From Bifidobacterium pseudolongum subsp. pseudolongum DSM 20099 (GTDB lineage: Bacteria; Actinomycetota; Actinomycetes; Actinomycetales; Bifidobacteriaceae): a stretch of DNA of 64,000 nucleotides. Below, piece by piece: positions 37,543 to 46,639 of the stretch (within the stretch, counting starts at the first letter, position 1; every line of letters starts with the position of its first letter). The DNA is taken from assembly GCF_000771225.1 (NCBI RefSeq), contig NZ_JDTZ01000003.1, positions 248,001 to 312,000 on the forward strand, read 5' to 3'. The notes beneath the pieces are model-generated. The model saw only the letters and a list, made by a program, of their open reading frames with translations, did no database searches and was not told the origin of the DNA. The position numbers and the translations under genes are program-made.

Positions 37543-38007
37543 ATGGAAAACTTCAACGCCAATCAGCATATCTCCTTCACATCCTCCAAGCCCATCTACG
37601 ATTTCTATGTCGCCGGACCGTACCAGACCGCCGAGCAGGTGGAGAGCATGGAGCGCCTTGAGCGCGTGCTGCAGCACCGCAAGCTGAGCGTGTACCGCCC
37701 GCGTTTCGCCATGGATGTCAATGTCTCGGGACCGCAGGCTGTGTTCGACAACCGCATCGAGGCCATCAAGAACTCTGCGGCCGTCATCGCCAATTTCGAC
37801 GACAAGGACGCTGGCGCGATCTTCGCGCTCGCCTACGGTTTTGCGCTCGGCAAGCCGGTGTATGCATACTGCGAGGGCATTCTGCCCAATTCGCGCATCA
37901 GCCTCATGGTGGATCAGGCCGCGACCGCGGTGCTCGACGGGCCGGCAGCGCTTGAGGAACTGCTGGATTCCGGCCAGGTGCGTCCCCTCCAGCTTGACGA
38001 GCAGTGA
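37543..38007 (+). CDS. Nucleoside 2-deoxyribosyltransferase-family protein
   Basis: 154-residue protein of the NDT superfamily, which exchanges or hydrolyses nucleoside or nucleotide glycosidic bonds. N-terminal DFYVAGPYQT matches the substrate loop, and DKDAGAIFALAYGFALGKPV matches the D-x-G-x-x-x-E/A-x-G-x-A pattern of the family. The usual catalytic Glu region is less clear. ATG 37543 lies 12 bases after GGAGG, a longish spacing. The next gene, marR-like, starts 12 bases after its stop, so the two are probably co-transcribed. It could equally be a nucleotide hydrolase (DNPH-like). Confidence 0.78.
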   Translation: MENFNANQHISFTSSKPIYDFYVAGPYQTAEQVESMERLERVLQHRKLSVYRPRFAMDVNVSGPQAVFDNRIEAIKNSAAVIANFDDKDAGAIFALAYGFALGKPVYAYCEGILPNSRISLMVDQAATAVLDGPAALEELLDSGQVRPLQLDEQ

Positions 38008-38019
38008 GACTCGAACAAC

Positions 38020-38576
38020 GTGTCCACTGAGGTTCCGTCGCCTGCCGTCGGCCCCGTCACGCCCATGACTCACAGCCATCCAACTGAATTCGAGCCGTCC
38101 CGCGCCAGTATTATCGAGCACGCGCAGGCGGTCCACAGTGATCTTGATGCACAGCTCCTCGCCTTCTCCGAGGAGTTCCGTCGTGTCGACCTCATCTACG
38201 GGGCGTACGGACGCCGTTGTGGGCTGTCTTCAGCGTGTACCTCATCTTCGATTACATCTGCGAGAACGACGGTACATCACAGAGGGAGATCTGCGCGTAT
38301 ACGTTGTTGCCGCGCCAGACGGTGAACAACGTCATCAATGCACTCATCTCCCAAGGTCTGCTGCGTTTGGAGGGCAGCAGGCACGACAAACGCGTCAAGC
38401 GCATCCATCTCACCGACGCGGGGGAGCGCTACCGCCAACAGGTGGTCACCCCCGTGCGCGAGGCGGAACTGCAGGCCATGGCAGCCCTCGAACCCAACGA
38501 ACGCCGTGCGATGATCATCTATGTCGACAAGTTCATGAACGCATTGGAGCGGCGAATCGACGGCATCGAATCCTGA
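38020..38576 (+). pseudogene. MarR-family regulator, frameshifted
   Basis: Two overlapping frames together make one MarR repressor. The first (GTG 38020) encodes the N-terminal helices through FRRVDLIYGAYGRR. The second, in another frame from about 38217, encodes WAVFSVYLIFDYICENDG, the winged helix with REICAYTLLPRQTVNNVI and the C-terminal dimerisation helix, ending at 38576. The switch falls between about 38205 and 38225. If intact, the protein would be about 185 residues. MarR genes usually sit beside an efflux gene, and an ABC-exporter remnant lies just downstream. Either a real disruption or a sequencing indel; the reading frame as given is broken. Confidence 0.8.
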
Positions 38577-38609
38577 TGCATGTCCGCGACGCCGTCCCTG
38601 CGCGGCGCA

Positions 38610-38815
38610 TCATGCGTTCTTTTCGTGGGTGTCCTGAGTGTCGGCCTTCGTGAAGAGCCTCGCCCCCGCGTACGCCAGATTCACAAGCATCACGAGGATG
38701 ACCACAATCATAAGCGCTATGTTGTTGGTGGGGAGAACGGTGAGCAGCGCGGTCAGCAGACAGACGTTGTTGGCCAAAAAGTGGTCACGTCGGCACGTGT
38801 CGTCTTGTTGTTCAA
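38610..38815 (-). pseudogene. Small membrane protein, frameshifted in a T-run
   Basis: A strong AAGGAGGT (38820-38827, minus strand) precedes TTG 38815, which opens LNNKTTRADVTTF and then shifts frame at five T's (38776-38780 on the plus strand as A's). The other frame continues LANNVCLLTALL and two hydrophobic stretches (TVLPTNNIALMIVVILVMLV) and ends in a charged tail at 38610. Six T's instead of five would restore a 69-residue protein with two membrane helices. I do not recognise the family. It starts 30 bases from the ABC remnant on the other strand. Confidence 0.6.
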
Positions 38816-38845
38816 GGTGACCTCCTTGCAAATCCGTGGCTCCCA

Positions 38846-39570
38846 TTGTCGATGAAGCCGCTGACCGTCGCGTTGATGGCCGCGGATGTCGTCGGCGCCC
38901 TGCTCGTGCCGACGCTGGCCGCGCGGCGGCTCAACGAGGGCACCGCCGCGATGTCGTTCCACACGATGACGATGACCGCCCTGCAGATGCTCGCCGTGTC
39001 GCTTGTGTCCGGCTGCTGTGCGATCGGTGCCGGCTATTGCTGTTCGGTGCTTGCCGCGCGCGTGGCCAAGGACATGCGTGACGCGATCTACGTCAAATCG
39101 CTCGACCTGTCCGTCTTCGACTTCCGGCGGTTCGGCACCGCTTCGATGGTCACGCGCACGATGAGCGATGTCGTGAACATCCAGGTGGCCATCACGAATG
39201 TCATCATGATGCTGCTGCCGGTGCCGTTCATCTTCGTCGTCTCGCTCACCTTCGCGTTCGGCATGGATACGACGCTCGCATGGTGGCTCGTGGGCGCGAT
39301 GGTGTGCGTCTGCGTCATCGCGGTGTTCATCCTGCGTTCCGCCTCTCCGCTGTACCGCCGTCTACAGCGCCTGCTCGACCGCATCGGCGCCGTGCTGCTC
39401 GAAAACCTCACTGGTGTGCGCGTCGTATGCGCCTTCGGCAAGGAGGCGTTCGAGGGAACCCGTATGAACAAGGCATTCAGCGAGTATGCCGCCACATCCA
39501 TCAAGACGAACCGCCTGTTCGCGAACCTCGACGGTCTGTGGTACCTGTTCATCACGCTGTTCATCGTGGT
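38846..39570 (+). pseudogene. ABC exporter membrane domain remnant, no ATPase
   Basis: The frame encodes five helices of a type-IV ABC exporter membrane domain, including LVPTLAARRLNEG, RDAIYVKSLDLSVFDFRRFG, TASMVTRTMSDVVNIQ and LLENLTGVRVVCAFGKEAFE with its coupling-helix pattern. The N-terminus is cut short (only a TTG at 38846 or ATG at 38852, no ribosome site), and the last helix and the whole nucleotide-binding domain are absent. At about 39520-39573 the sequence passes into cstA in a different frame. A frameshifted marR gene lies upstream, so this is probably the leftover of a MarR-controlled exporter. Confidence 0.8.
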
Positions 39571-39572
39571 CG

Positions 39573-41744
39573 GTGCTCGCCATTGCGCGCGGCGAGCAGA
39601 TCAGCGCCATCTGGTTCGTCGTCGTGGCTCTGAGCTCGTACGCGATCGCCTACCGGTTCTACGCGTATTACATCCAGATCAAGATCATGCGCACCGACGA
39701 CGCCAACGCGACCGCGGCCGAACGCGTGCAGGACGGCGCGAACTTCGAAAGCGCGGACCGCCGCGTGCTCTTCGGCCAGCATTTCGCCGCGATTTCGGGC
39801 GCCGGCCCGCTCGTCGGCCCGATCCTCGCCGCGCAGATGGGCTATCTGCCGAGCGTGCTGTGGATCATCCTCGGCGTCATCTTCGCCGGAGCCGTGCAGG
39901 ACATGCTCATGCTCTGGATCTCCGCCAAACGCCGCGGACGCTCGTTCGGTCAGATGGCCACCGATGAGATGGACAAGGTCGGCGTCCTCATCATCTCCGT
40001 GTTCCTCGTCGTCGTCACCGCCATCGCGATGGCGTTCCTCGCGCTCGTGGCGATCAAGGCGATGGCGTCGTCACCGTGGGCGGTGTTCTCGCTCGGCATG
40101 ACGATCCCGATCGCCCTCATCATGGGCTGCTACGAGCGGTTCCTGCGCCCCGGCCGTGTGATCGAAACGACGATCCTTGGCTTCGTGCTGCTCGTGCTCG
40201 CGATCGTCGGCGGCGGCATGATCGCCGCGAACCCGGTGCTCGCACCGATCTTCACCCTCAACGCCAAGCAGCTCGTGGTGGCGCTTGTGCTCTACTCGTT
40301 CGCCGCCGCCGTGTTGCCGCATTGGCTGCTTGTCACCCCGCGCGATTACCTGTCCACCCTCATGAAGATCGGCACGCTCGCACTGCTCGTCATCGGCGTG
40401 GTCATCGCGAACCCGCAGGTGCAGGTGCCTGCGCTCACCACGCTCGCGTCGCGCTCCAACGGCCCCACGTTCTCAGGCAACCTGTTCCCGTTCCTGTTCA
40501 TCACGATCGCATGCGGCGCCCTTTCGGGCTTCCACGGCGCCGTCTCGTCAGGCCTGACGCCCAAGGCGATCGAAAAGGAAAACCAGATCCGCATGATCGG
40601 CTACGGCTCGATGCTCGTCGAATCGTTCACCGCGATCATCGCGCTCATCGCCGCCGTCACCATCAGTCAAGGCGTGTATTTCTCGATGAACATGTCGCCC
40701 TCGCAGATCGAGGCGACGGCCGGCAGTGCCTACTCCGCCTCGGCGAGCCCAGAACAAAACGCGGCGGCCGCCGTGAGCCGGATGGATGTGCAGAACATCG
40801 AAGGCCAACGCATGCGCGTGGAATGGCAGTCCGACGGCACCGTATACACCGGTGCCGAGGCGCTCGACGCGGCCGCCCACGACGTGGGGGAGGAGACGCT
40901 CGTCTCGCGCACCGGCGGCGCGACGACATTCACGATCGGCATGGCGAACTTCCTCAGATCCTATCTGGGTGGAGAAGAATCCATGGCGTTCTGGTACCAC
41001 TTCGCGATCATGTTCGAAGCGCTCTTCATCCTCACCACCGTCGACAACGGCACCCGTGTGGCCCGTTATCAGATCGGCGACCTGCTGGGCAATGTGCGCC
41101 GGCTCAGGAAATTCGCCGACCCCACATGGCGCCCCGGCAACCTGATCACGACCTTCGTCGCCACGGCCCTGTGGGGTACGATGCTCTACATGGGCGTCTC
41201 GGACGCCAACGGCGGCATCAACGCGATGGTGCCGATCTTTGGCATCTCGAACCAGCTGCTCTCCGCCGGCTGCTTCATGCTCGTCACCGTCTGCGTCGTC
41301 AAAGCCGGCTTGGGGCAGTACGCATGGATCCCCGTCGTGCCATTGGTATGGGACGTGGCGGTCACATTCACCGCCGACTTCGAGAAGATCTTCGACCCGC
41401 AGCTCGGGTATTTCGCCACCGCTTCGTCATTGCGCGCGTCGATCGACTCCGGGCAGCTTGAAGGCGAAGCGCTCGCCACCGCATACGCATCGCTGTCGAA
41501 CGCGTACCTCGACGGTGTGCTTTCGGTGTTCTTCCTCGTCATGATGGCCGCGTTCCTGGCCGTGGGACTCAAGACCATCGTCGCCACCGTCCGCGCACGC
41601 GCCTATGGCGACCATCTGACCTCGCAGGAGCCGTTCCTCGAATCGAACTGGTTCGCCCCCTCGGGCCTCATCGCCACACGGCTCGAACGCAAGGTCCAGC
41701 GCGAGTTCGAGCAGCGCCATGCGCACCGGGCGGAACTCGGATGA
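39573..41744 (+). CDS. cstA: Carbon starvation protein CstA, N-terminally truncated
   Basis: Membrane transporter of the CstA/BtsT family; characterised members take up pyruvate or peptides. About 723 residues are readable from GTG 39573. Family blocks are clear: RGEQISAIWFVVV, IAYRFYAYYI, VLFGQHFAAISGAGPLVGP and FITIACGALSGFHGAVSSG. Intact CstA has about 25-30 further residues with the first membrane helix. Here that place is taken by the end of the ABC frame (LFITLFIVVG), one frame away; restoring two bases near 39573 would join them. No ribosome site precedes the GTG. The gene is followed by ybdD with ATGA overlap. Functional status is uncertain. Confidence 0.85.
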   Translation: MLAIARGEQISAIWFVVVALSSYAIAYRFYAYYIQIKIMRTDDANATAAERVQDGANFESADRRVLFGQHFAAISGAGPLVGPILAAQMGYLPSVLWIILGVIFAGAVQDMLMLWISAKRRGRSFGQMATDEMDKVGVLIISVFLVVVTAIAMAFLALVAIKAMASSPWAVFSLGMTIPIALIMGCYERFLRPGRVIETTILGFVLLVLAIVGGGMIAANPVLAPIFTLNAKQLVVALVLYSFAAAVLPHWLLVTPRDYLSTLMKIGTLALLVIGVVIANPQVQVPALTTLASRSNGPTFSGNLFPFLFITIACGALSGFHGAVSSGLTPKAIEKENQIRMIGYGSMLVESFTAIIALIAAVTISQGVYFSMNMSPSQIEATAGSAYSASASPEQNAAAAVSRMDVQNIEGQRMRVEWQSDGTVYTGAEALDAAAHDVGEETLVSRTGGATTFTIGMANFLRSYLGGEESMAFWYHFAIMFEALFILTTVDNGTRVARYQIGDLLGNVRRLRKFADPTWRPGNLITTFVATALWGTMLYMGVSDANGGINAMVPIFGISNQLLSAGCFMLVTVCVVKAGLGQYAWIPVVPLVWDVAVTFTADFEKIFDPQLGYFATASSLRASIDSGQLEGEALATAYASLSNAYLDGVLSVFFLVMMAAFLAVGLKTIVATVRARAYGDHLTSQEPFLESNWFAPSGLIATRLERKVQREFEQRHAHRAELG

Positions 41745-41956
41745 GCGCGCCCGCACGGTTGCGCGCCATCGTAGCCCGCATATGACGCGCCGTGGTGTGG
41801 TATGTGCGGGAAGTGAGCGGCGAAGCGCGCTACGAGCACTACGTGGAGCGATTCACGCGCGAGCACCCCGGCGAGGAACCGCTTAGCGAGCGCGCCTATC
41901 TCAAGGCACGCGAGGAGCACGAGCGGCTGCACCCCAACACCGGCTGCTGCTGTTGA
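41741..41956 (+). pseudogene. ybdD: YbdD/YjiX family (DUF466) partner of CstA, in-frame TGA
   Basis: Small cytoplasmic partner gene that follows cstA/btsT in many bacteria. ATG 41741 overlaps the cstA stop as ATGA. The frame then reads 14 codons (MSAPARLRAIVARI), a TGA at 41783-41785, and continues without a break through WYVREVSGEARYEHYVERF and HPGEEPLSERAY to a C-terminal GCCC at 41956. Read through, the protein is 71 residues, the family length. GTG 41792 or 41795 could start a 54-residue version lacking the N-terminus, but without a ribosome site. Pfam calls this family Sel_put, putative selenoprotein; a nonsense mutation is the simpler reading here. Confidence 0.8.
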
Positions 41957-41962
41957 ATCCAG

Positions 41963-43258
41963 CTAACCCGCCAACCCAAGGGCGAGCTTGAGCGCGACGA
42001 CGCGGCGGGCCGATTGCGTCACCCGCTCGGCGAACGCGGCGTCGTCACGCGTACGCGCACGCAGGCCCTCGAGAATCGGCTGTGTGAACGCGGGGTCGTT
42101 CACACAGGCCAAGTCGCCACCGGCCTGCACGAGCCGCACGCCCAGGTCGGCGGGGGCGATCGCGCTGACGGCGCTCGCCGAGAGGGAATCGGAGATGACG
42201 ACGCCGCTATAGCCGATGTCGCCGCGCACCATGCCGTCAATGACCGTGGGCGAAAACGCCGCCGGTGCATCCGGGTCGATGGCTGTGTACGTGGCGAGCG
42301 AAATCATGACCATGCCGGGGTCGGCGGCGCGGATCGTCTGGGCGAACGCCTGCACTTCCGGGCCATTGCGCGTGGTCGTCGTGTCGACGATGCCGTCCGT
42401 CGTGAAGTCGGTATTGCCGGTCACTGCGCCGAGCCCGGGAAAGTGTTTCGTCGCTGCTCCCACGCCGGCGGCACGCAAGCCCTCGACGAACGCGGCGGCA
42501 TGCTGTGCATTGCCCGCGGCGTCGAGCCCATAATCACGGTCGAGCGCGCCGACGGGGGCGTTGGATGCGCGGTCGATCGTCACGGTGTCCACACACGGCG
42601 CCAGATCCACATGGACGCCGGCCATATGCAACTGTTCGCCCCACCTCCGGCTCGCTGCCTGCAGGTCGGCGAGGGTCATCGTTCCCTGCGCGACCTCGCT
42701 CGGCATGGTTTCGAATCCGGGCCCCTGCAGATGCTGCACCTGGCCGCCCTCTTGGTCGGTGGCCACGAGCACGCGCGTGGGGCCGCTCGCATAGGATTGC
42801 AGCATGTCCGTGGCTTCGCGCACTCCGGCCACGCCGCTTGTCCAATTGCCCATCAGGATGACGGAACCGATATGCTCGTCGGCGATCAGTGTGCGGATCG
42901 CCGAAGGAGCGGTGCCTGCGGCCAATGGTGTCATGACCAGTTGCGCCGCGCGTTCGTCGAGGCTCATGCCATCCACGATCGCCTGTGCCTGCTCTGCCGT
43001 GGTCGGGCTGGGAGAGGTGGTCGGTGTGGCGCTGTTGGGGGAGCCACCCCGGATGACGCCGGGGGATGACGCGGGTGGAGTGGATGTATGCGCCGAGGCG
43101 GAAGCCTGCGGGTGCGGGGCATGCGCATGGTGCGCCCAAGCCCACCAGATGGCGCCGCCTGCCAGCAGGACGGCGATCACGCTGGCCATGATGGCGATCC
43201 ATGCGTGTGTGCGTTGCCGTTGCCCATTGCCGTGTCTGCTTCTCTGCCGCGGTGCCAT
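41963..43258 (-). CDS. nagZ: Beta-N-acetylhexosaminidase, GH3 (NagZ type), membrane-anchored
   Basis: Removes terminal N-acetylglucosamine from muropeptides or other glycans, probably outside the membrane. It has 431 residues: an N-terminal signal-anchor helix (about 17-38), a Pro/Ser/Thr-rich linker (to about 95), then the GH3 barrel. Marks are LVATDQEGGQVQHLQG, the catalytic dyad loop KHFPGLGAVTGNTDF and the nucleophile Asp in GVVISDSLS. Start ATG 43258 has AGGAGGG upstream. The open frame continues far beyond this start, but that is antisense to the UPF0182 gene and not coding. It converges with ybdD, six bases apart. Confidence 0.9.
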   Translation of the reverse strand: MAPRQRSRHGNGQRQRTHAWIAIMASVIAVLLAGGAIWWAWAHHAHAPHPQASASAHTSTPPASSPGVIRGGSPNSATPTTSPSPTTAEQAQAIVDGMSLDERAAQLVMTPLAAGTAPSAIRTLIADEHIGSVILMGNWTSGVAGVREATDMLQSYASGPTRVLVATDQEGGQVQHLQGPGFETMPSEVAQGTMTLADLQAASRRWGEQLHMAGVHVDLAPCVDTVTIDRASNAPVGALDRDYGLDAAGNAQHAAAFVEGLRAAGVGAATKHFPGLGAVTGNTDFTTDGIVDTTTTRNGPEVQAFAQTIRAADPGMVMISLATYTAIDPDAPAAFSPTVIDGMVRGDIGYSGVVISDSLSASAVSAIAPADLGVRLVQAGGDLACVNDPAFTQPILEGLRARTRDDAAFAERVTQSARRVVALKLALGLAG

Positions 43259-43384
43259 GAACCCTCCTGTATTGATGTGATTGGTCTTGTGTCCGTTGCC
43301 ACCAGTGTAATGAGGCGCAACAGGGCGGCGCGTTCCATGTCCGTGGCGAATTATGGAGCATTCATGGATGAATGTGTATGGCGC

Positions 43385-43414
43385 TTGATGCCATTCGTGG
43401 TATTCCAGTAAACT
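43385..43414 (+). promoter_or_regulatory. Promoter of the UPF0182 gene, leaderless
   Basis: TTGATG (43385-43390), an 18-base spacer, then TAAACT (43409-43414), six bases before ATG 43421. No Shine-Dalgarno. Confidence 0.7.
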
Positions 43415-43420
43415 GAATGA

Positions 43421-46400
43421 ATGTCTTTTTTCGATTTTGGCCCTTTGTTCGGCGCTACGCCGGGGGCGCGCAAACCCTCCAACCAGAAGGATGATGACGA
43501 GCCGGTCATCATCGACATCGAAACCAACGGCGACGAACCCCACGCTGCGGCTGGTTCGGGCGCCAAGCCACCTACCGGCGCGCCTCGGATCGCCCGCCAG
43601 GCGAAGCAGCCATCGCATGGCCGCGGCTCGCGTGTGCTGATCGCGGTCGTGGCGGTGATCGCCGTGGTGGTGGCGTTGTTCTTCGCCGTCGCCAACTTCG
43701 CCACCGACGTCATGTGGTATTCCCAGCTTGGCTTCCAGAGCATCGTGTGGACGCTGCTGGGCACACGTGTGGGCCTGTGGCTCGCGTATGCGGCGCTCAT
43801 GGTGCTGGTCACCTTCATCTCGGCCACACTCGCGATCCGCGCACGGCCCGCCTACTCCGACGGCTCCACGATCCGCATCCACGGAGACACGATCGAAGTG
43901 GGCAAATCGGTGAGCTCGAAGACGGCGCGCCGCGTGGCCATTGTGGTCTCGCTTATCGCCGGTCTCGTGTTCGGTTCGCGGTTCAACGCCAACTGGACCG
44001 AGATCCTGCTGATGTTCAATGGTGAATCGTTCGGTGTGACCGACCCGCAATTCGGCATAGACAACGGGTTCTACGTGTTTGTGCTGCCTGGCCTGTCGCT
44101 GCTGCTTTCCGGCTTGTCGTTGCTGCTCGTCGTCGCGCTCGTGTTCTCGATCGGCACGCATATCGCGATGGGCGGCATCCGGTTCCGCATGCCCGTCCAC
44201 GGGCGTGGCCTGTTTTCGATGACGACGCGCGCACGCCGGCAGATCGCCATCTGGTTCATGCTGTGGATGGTTTCGTGGGCGGCCAATCAGGTGCTGTCGA
44301 TCTTCTCGACGATGACCGCGCAGGGAGACCGCATCACCGGCGCCACCTATACGACGGTGCATGCGCACATCCCGGTGATCATCATCATGGCGGCGATCAC
44401 GGTGATCGTCGGCGTGGTGCTCGGTATCTGGCTCATGCGCACGCGCCTGTTCGATGAGGACGGCGGCGGCCGTTCCGCCGGATTCGTCACCGCGTGGAAG
44501 GCATGGCGCGTGCCGGCCATCGCCGTCGCTTCGGCCGTCGTCCTGTCGCTGCTGCTGTCCACGCTGTGGCCCATGCTGCTGCAGCGCTTCCGCGTCAATC
44601 CGAACGCGCAGGAGATGGAATCGACGTACATCCAGCGCAACATCGACGCCACGCGCGCCGCCTACGGGCTTGACGCCGTGCAGACCGAGGAATACAAGGC
44701 CACGACGAAGGGCACCGAAGGCGCGCTGCAGAAGGACGCCGAGACGACCGCGCAGATCCGCCTGCTCGACCCGCAAATCGTGGCGCCCACGTTCCGCCAG
44801 CTGCAGCAGATGAAGCAGTACTATACGTTCGCCGACACGCTTGCCGTGGACAAATACGACATCGACGGGGTGAACCAGGACACGGTGATCGCCGCCCGCG
44901 AGATGGACCTTTCGGGCAATGACAACCGCAATTGGGTCAACGACCACACGGTGTACACGCATGGCTATGGTGTGGTGGCCGCCTACGGCAACCGCGTGAC
45001 GAGCGACGGCCAGCCGGAGTTCTTCGAATACGGCATCCCCACGCAGGGGTACCTGACCGAGACGCAGCATTACGAGCCGCGCATCTACTTCTCGCCCAAT
45101 GCGCCGGAATACTCGATCGTGGGCGCGCCGGAAGGCGAGCGTTCCTGGGAGTTCGACTACCCGACGAGCGGTAGCGAAGGCGCGGTCACCACATTCAAGG
45201 GAGACGGCGGCCCGAATGTGGGCAACATGTTCGCCCGGCTGCTCTACGCGATCCGCTTCGGCTCCGACCAGATCCTGTTCTCCGACCGCGTCACGCCCGA
45301 GTCGCAGATCCTCTACGACCGTTCCCCGCGCGAACGCGTGGCCAAGGTGGCGCCATACCTCACCCTCGACGGCCGCGTCTACCCAGCCGTTGTGAACGGC
45401 CGCGTGAAGTGGATCATCGACGGCTACACCACATCTGACCGGTACCCGTACGCGCAGATGACCGACCTCGCCTCCGCCACGCAGGACTCCACAACGTTGA
45501 GCTCGGACTCGGTGCAGGAGCTCGGCAACAAGCAGGCGAATTACATCCGCAATTCGGTCAAGGCCACGGTCGATGCGTACGACGGCTCGGTCGACCTGTA
45601 CACATGGGACGACCAGGACCCGGTGCTCAAGGCGTGGCAGAAGATCTTCCCCGGCCAATACCACCCGATGTCGGAGATCTCGGGCGAACTCATGGCGCAC
45701 ATGCGCTACCCGGAGGGCATCTTCAAGGTGCAGCGCCAATTGCTCGCCAAGTACCATGTGACCCAGGCGAACCAGTTCTTCTCGGGTGAGGATTTCTGGC
45801 AGACGCCGGTCGACCCCACCGAATCCCAGGAACAACAGGCGCGCGACGTATTGCAGCCGCCGTACTACCTGACGTTGCAGACGGGTGGCTCGCAGCAACC
45901 GGTCTTCTCCCTGACCTCGTCGTACATCCCGGCCGGCGCGAGCACGCGTGAGATCCTCACCGGATTCCTTTCGGTCGATTCCGACGCGGGGCGTACCAAG
46001 GGCGTGAAAGGCCCGGATTACGGCACGATCCGCCTGCAGGAACTGCCCAAGGACTCCAATGTGCCGGGCCCGGGGCAGGCGCAGAACAACTTCAATGCCA
46101 ACGCCGAGGTGTCGAAGGAGCTCAACCTGCTGCAATCGGGTTCCACCCAGGTGGAGCGCGGCAATCTCCTCACGCTGCCGCTCGGCGGCGGACTGGTCTA
46201 TGTGGAACCGGTATATGTCAAGTCCTCCGGCGCCACCAGCTACCCGTTGCTCAAGAAGGTGCTCGTGGCGTTCGGTGACCAAGTCGGCTTCGCCAATACG
46301 CTCGATGAGGCACTTGACCAGGTGTTCGGCGGCGATTCCGGTGCCTCCGCGGGCGACGCCTCGAACACGCAGGGCGGCCAACAGGACAAGGCGCCCAGTG

Positions 46401-46594
46401 GCGGCAGTGATGGTGGGTCGGAGCCGAGCGGTTCCGCATCGCAGGATTCCGCCGCGCTCAAATCCGCGCTCAACGACGCCGCCCAAGCGATGAAGGACTC
46501 CGACAAGGCGATGAAGAGCGGCGATTGGAGTGCCTACGGCGAAGCGCAGAAACGACTCGAGGAGGCCATCAACAAGGCGCTTGAACTCGAGTGA
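43421..46594 (+). CDS. UPF0182 family large membrane protein
   Basis: 1057-residue membrane protein conserved across actinobacteria, of unknown function. A polar N-terminus (about 1-65) is followed by seven hydrophobic helices up to about residue 390. A long extracytoplasmic domain follows, with ATYTTVHAHIP, NPNAQEMESTYIQRNIDATR and PEYSIVGAPEGERSWEF, typical of the family. The last about 110 residues are low in complexity (Gly, Ser, Asp) and end in a charged helix. ATG 43421 is supported by the TTGATG/TAAACT promoter six bases before it. It stands alone; the opposite strand is nagZ. Confidence 0.92.
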   Translation: MSFFDFGPLFGATPGARKPSNQKDDDEPVIIDIETNGDEPHAAAGSGAKPPTGAPRIARQAKQPSHGRGSRVLIAVVAVIAVVVALFFAVANFATDVMWYSQLGFQSIVWTLLGTRVGLWLAYAALMVLVTFISATLAIRARPAYSDGSTIRIHGDTIEVGKSVSSKTARRVAIVVSLIAGLVFGSRFNANWTEILLMFNGESFGVTDPQFGIDNGFYVFVLPGLSLLLSGLSLLLVVALVFSIGTHIAMGGIRFRMPVHGRGLFSMTTRARRQIAIWFMLWMVSWAANQVLSIFSTMTAQGDRITGATYTTVHAHIPVIIIMAAITVIVGVVLGIWLMRTRLFDEDGGGRSAGFVTAWKAWRVPAIAVASAVVLSLLLSTLWPMLLQRFRVNPNAQEMESTYIQRNIDATRAAYGLDAVQTEEYKATTKGTEGALQKDAETTAQIRLLDPQIVAPTFRQLQQMKQYYTFADTLAVDKYDIDGVNQDTVIAAREMDLSGNDNRNWVNDHTVYTHGYGVVAAYGNRVTSDGQPEFFEYGIPTQGYLTETQHYEPRIYFSPNAPEYSIVGAPEGERSWEFDYPTSGSEGAVTTFKGDGGPNVGNMFARLLYAIRFGSDQILFSDRVTPESQILYDRSPRERVAKVAPYLTLDGRVYPAVVNGRVKWIIDGYTTSDRYPYAQMTDLASATQDSTTLSSDSVQELGNKQANYIRNSVKATVDAYDGSVDLYTWDDQDPVLKAWQKIFPGQYHPMSEISGELMAHMRYPEGIFKVQRQLLAKYHVTQANQFFSGEDFWQTPVDPTESQEQQARDVLQPPYYLTLQTGGSQQPVFSLTSSYIPAGASTREILTGFLSVDSDAGRTKGVKGPDYGTIRLQELPKDSNVPGPGQAQNNFNANAEVSKELNLLQSGSTQVERGNLLTLPLGGGLVYVEPVYVKSSGATSYPLLKKVLVAFGDQVGFANTLDEALDQVFGGDSGASAGDASNTQGGQQDKAPSGGSDGGSEPSGSASQDSAALKSALNDAAQAMKDSDKAMKSGDWSAYGEAQKRLEEAINKALELE

Positions 46595-46639
46595 ACGGTA
46601 GGGAACCGGGGCATGTGAACCCTTGGCTTCCCTCAAGGA

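Noticed and set aside
41783..41845. Functional selenocysteine codon with SECIS in ybdD
   Set aside because: I could not identify a convincing bacterial SECIS hairpin by eye after the TGA, and bifidobacteria are not known to carry the Sec machinery. Kept only as one option in the findings.
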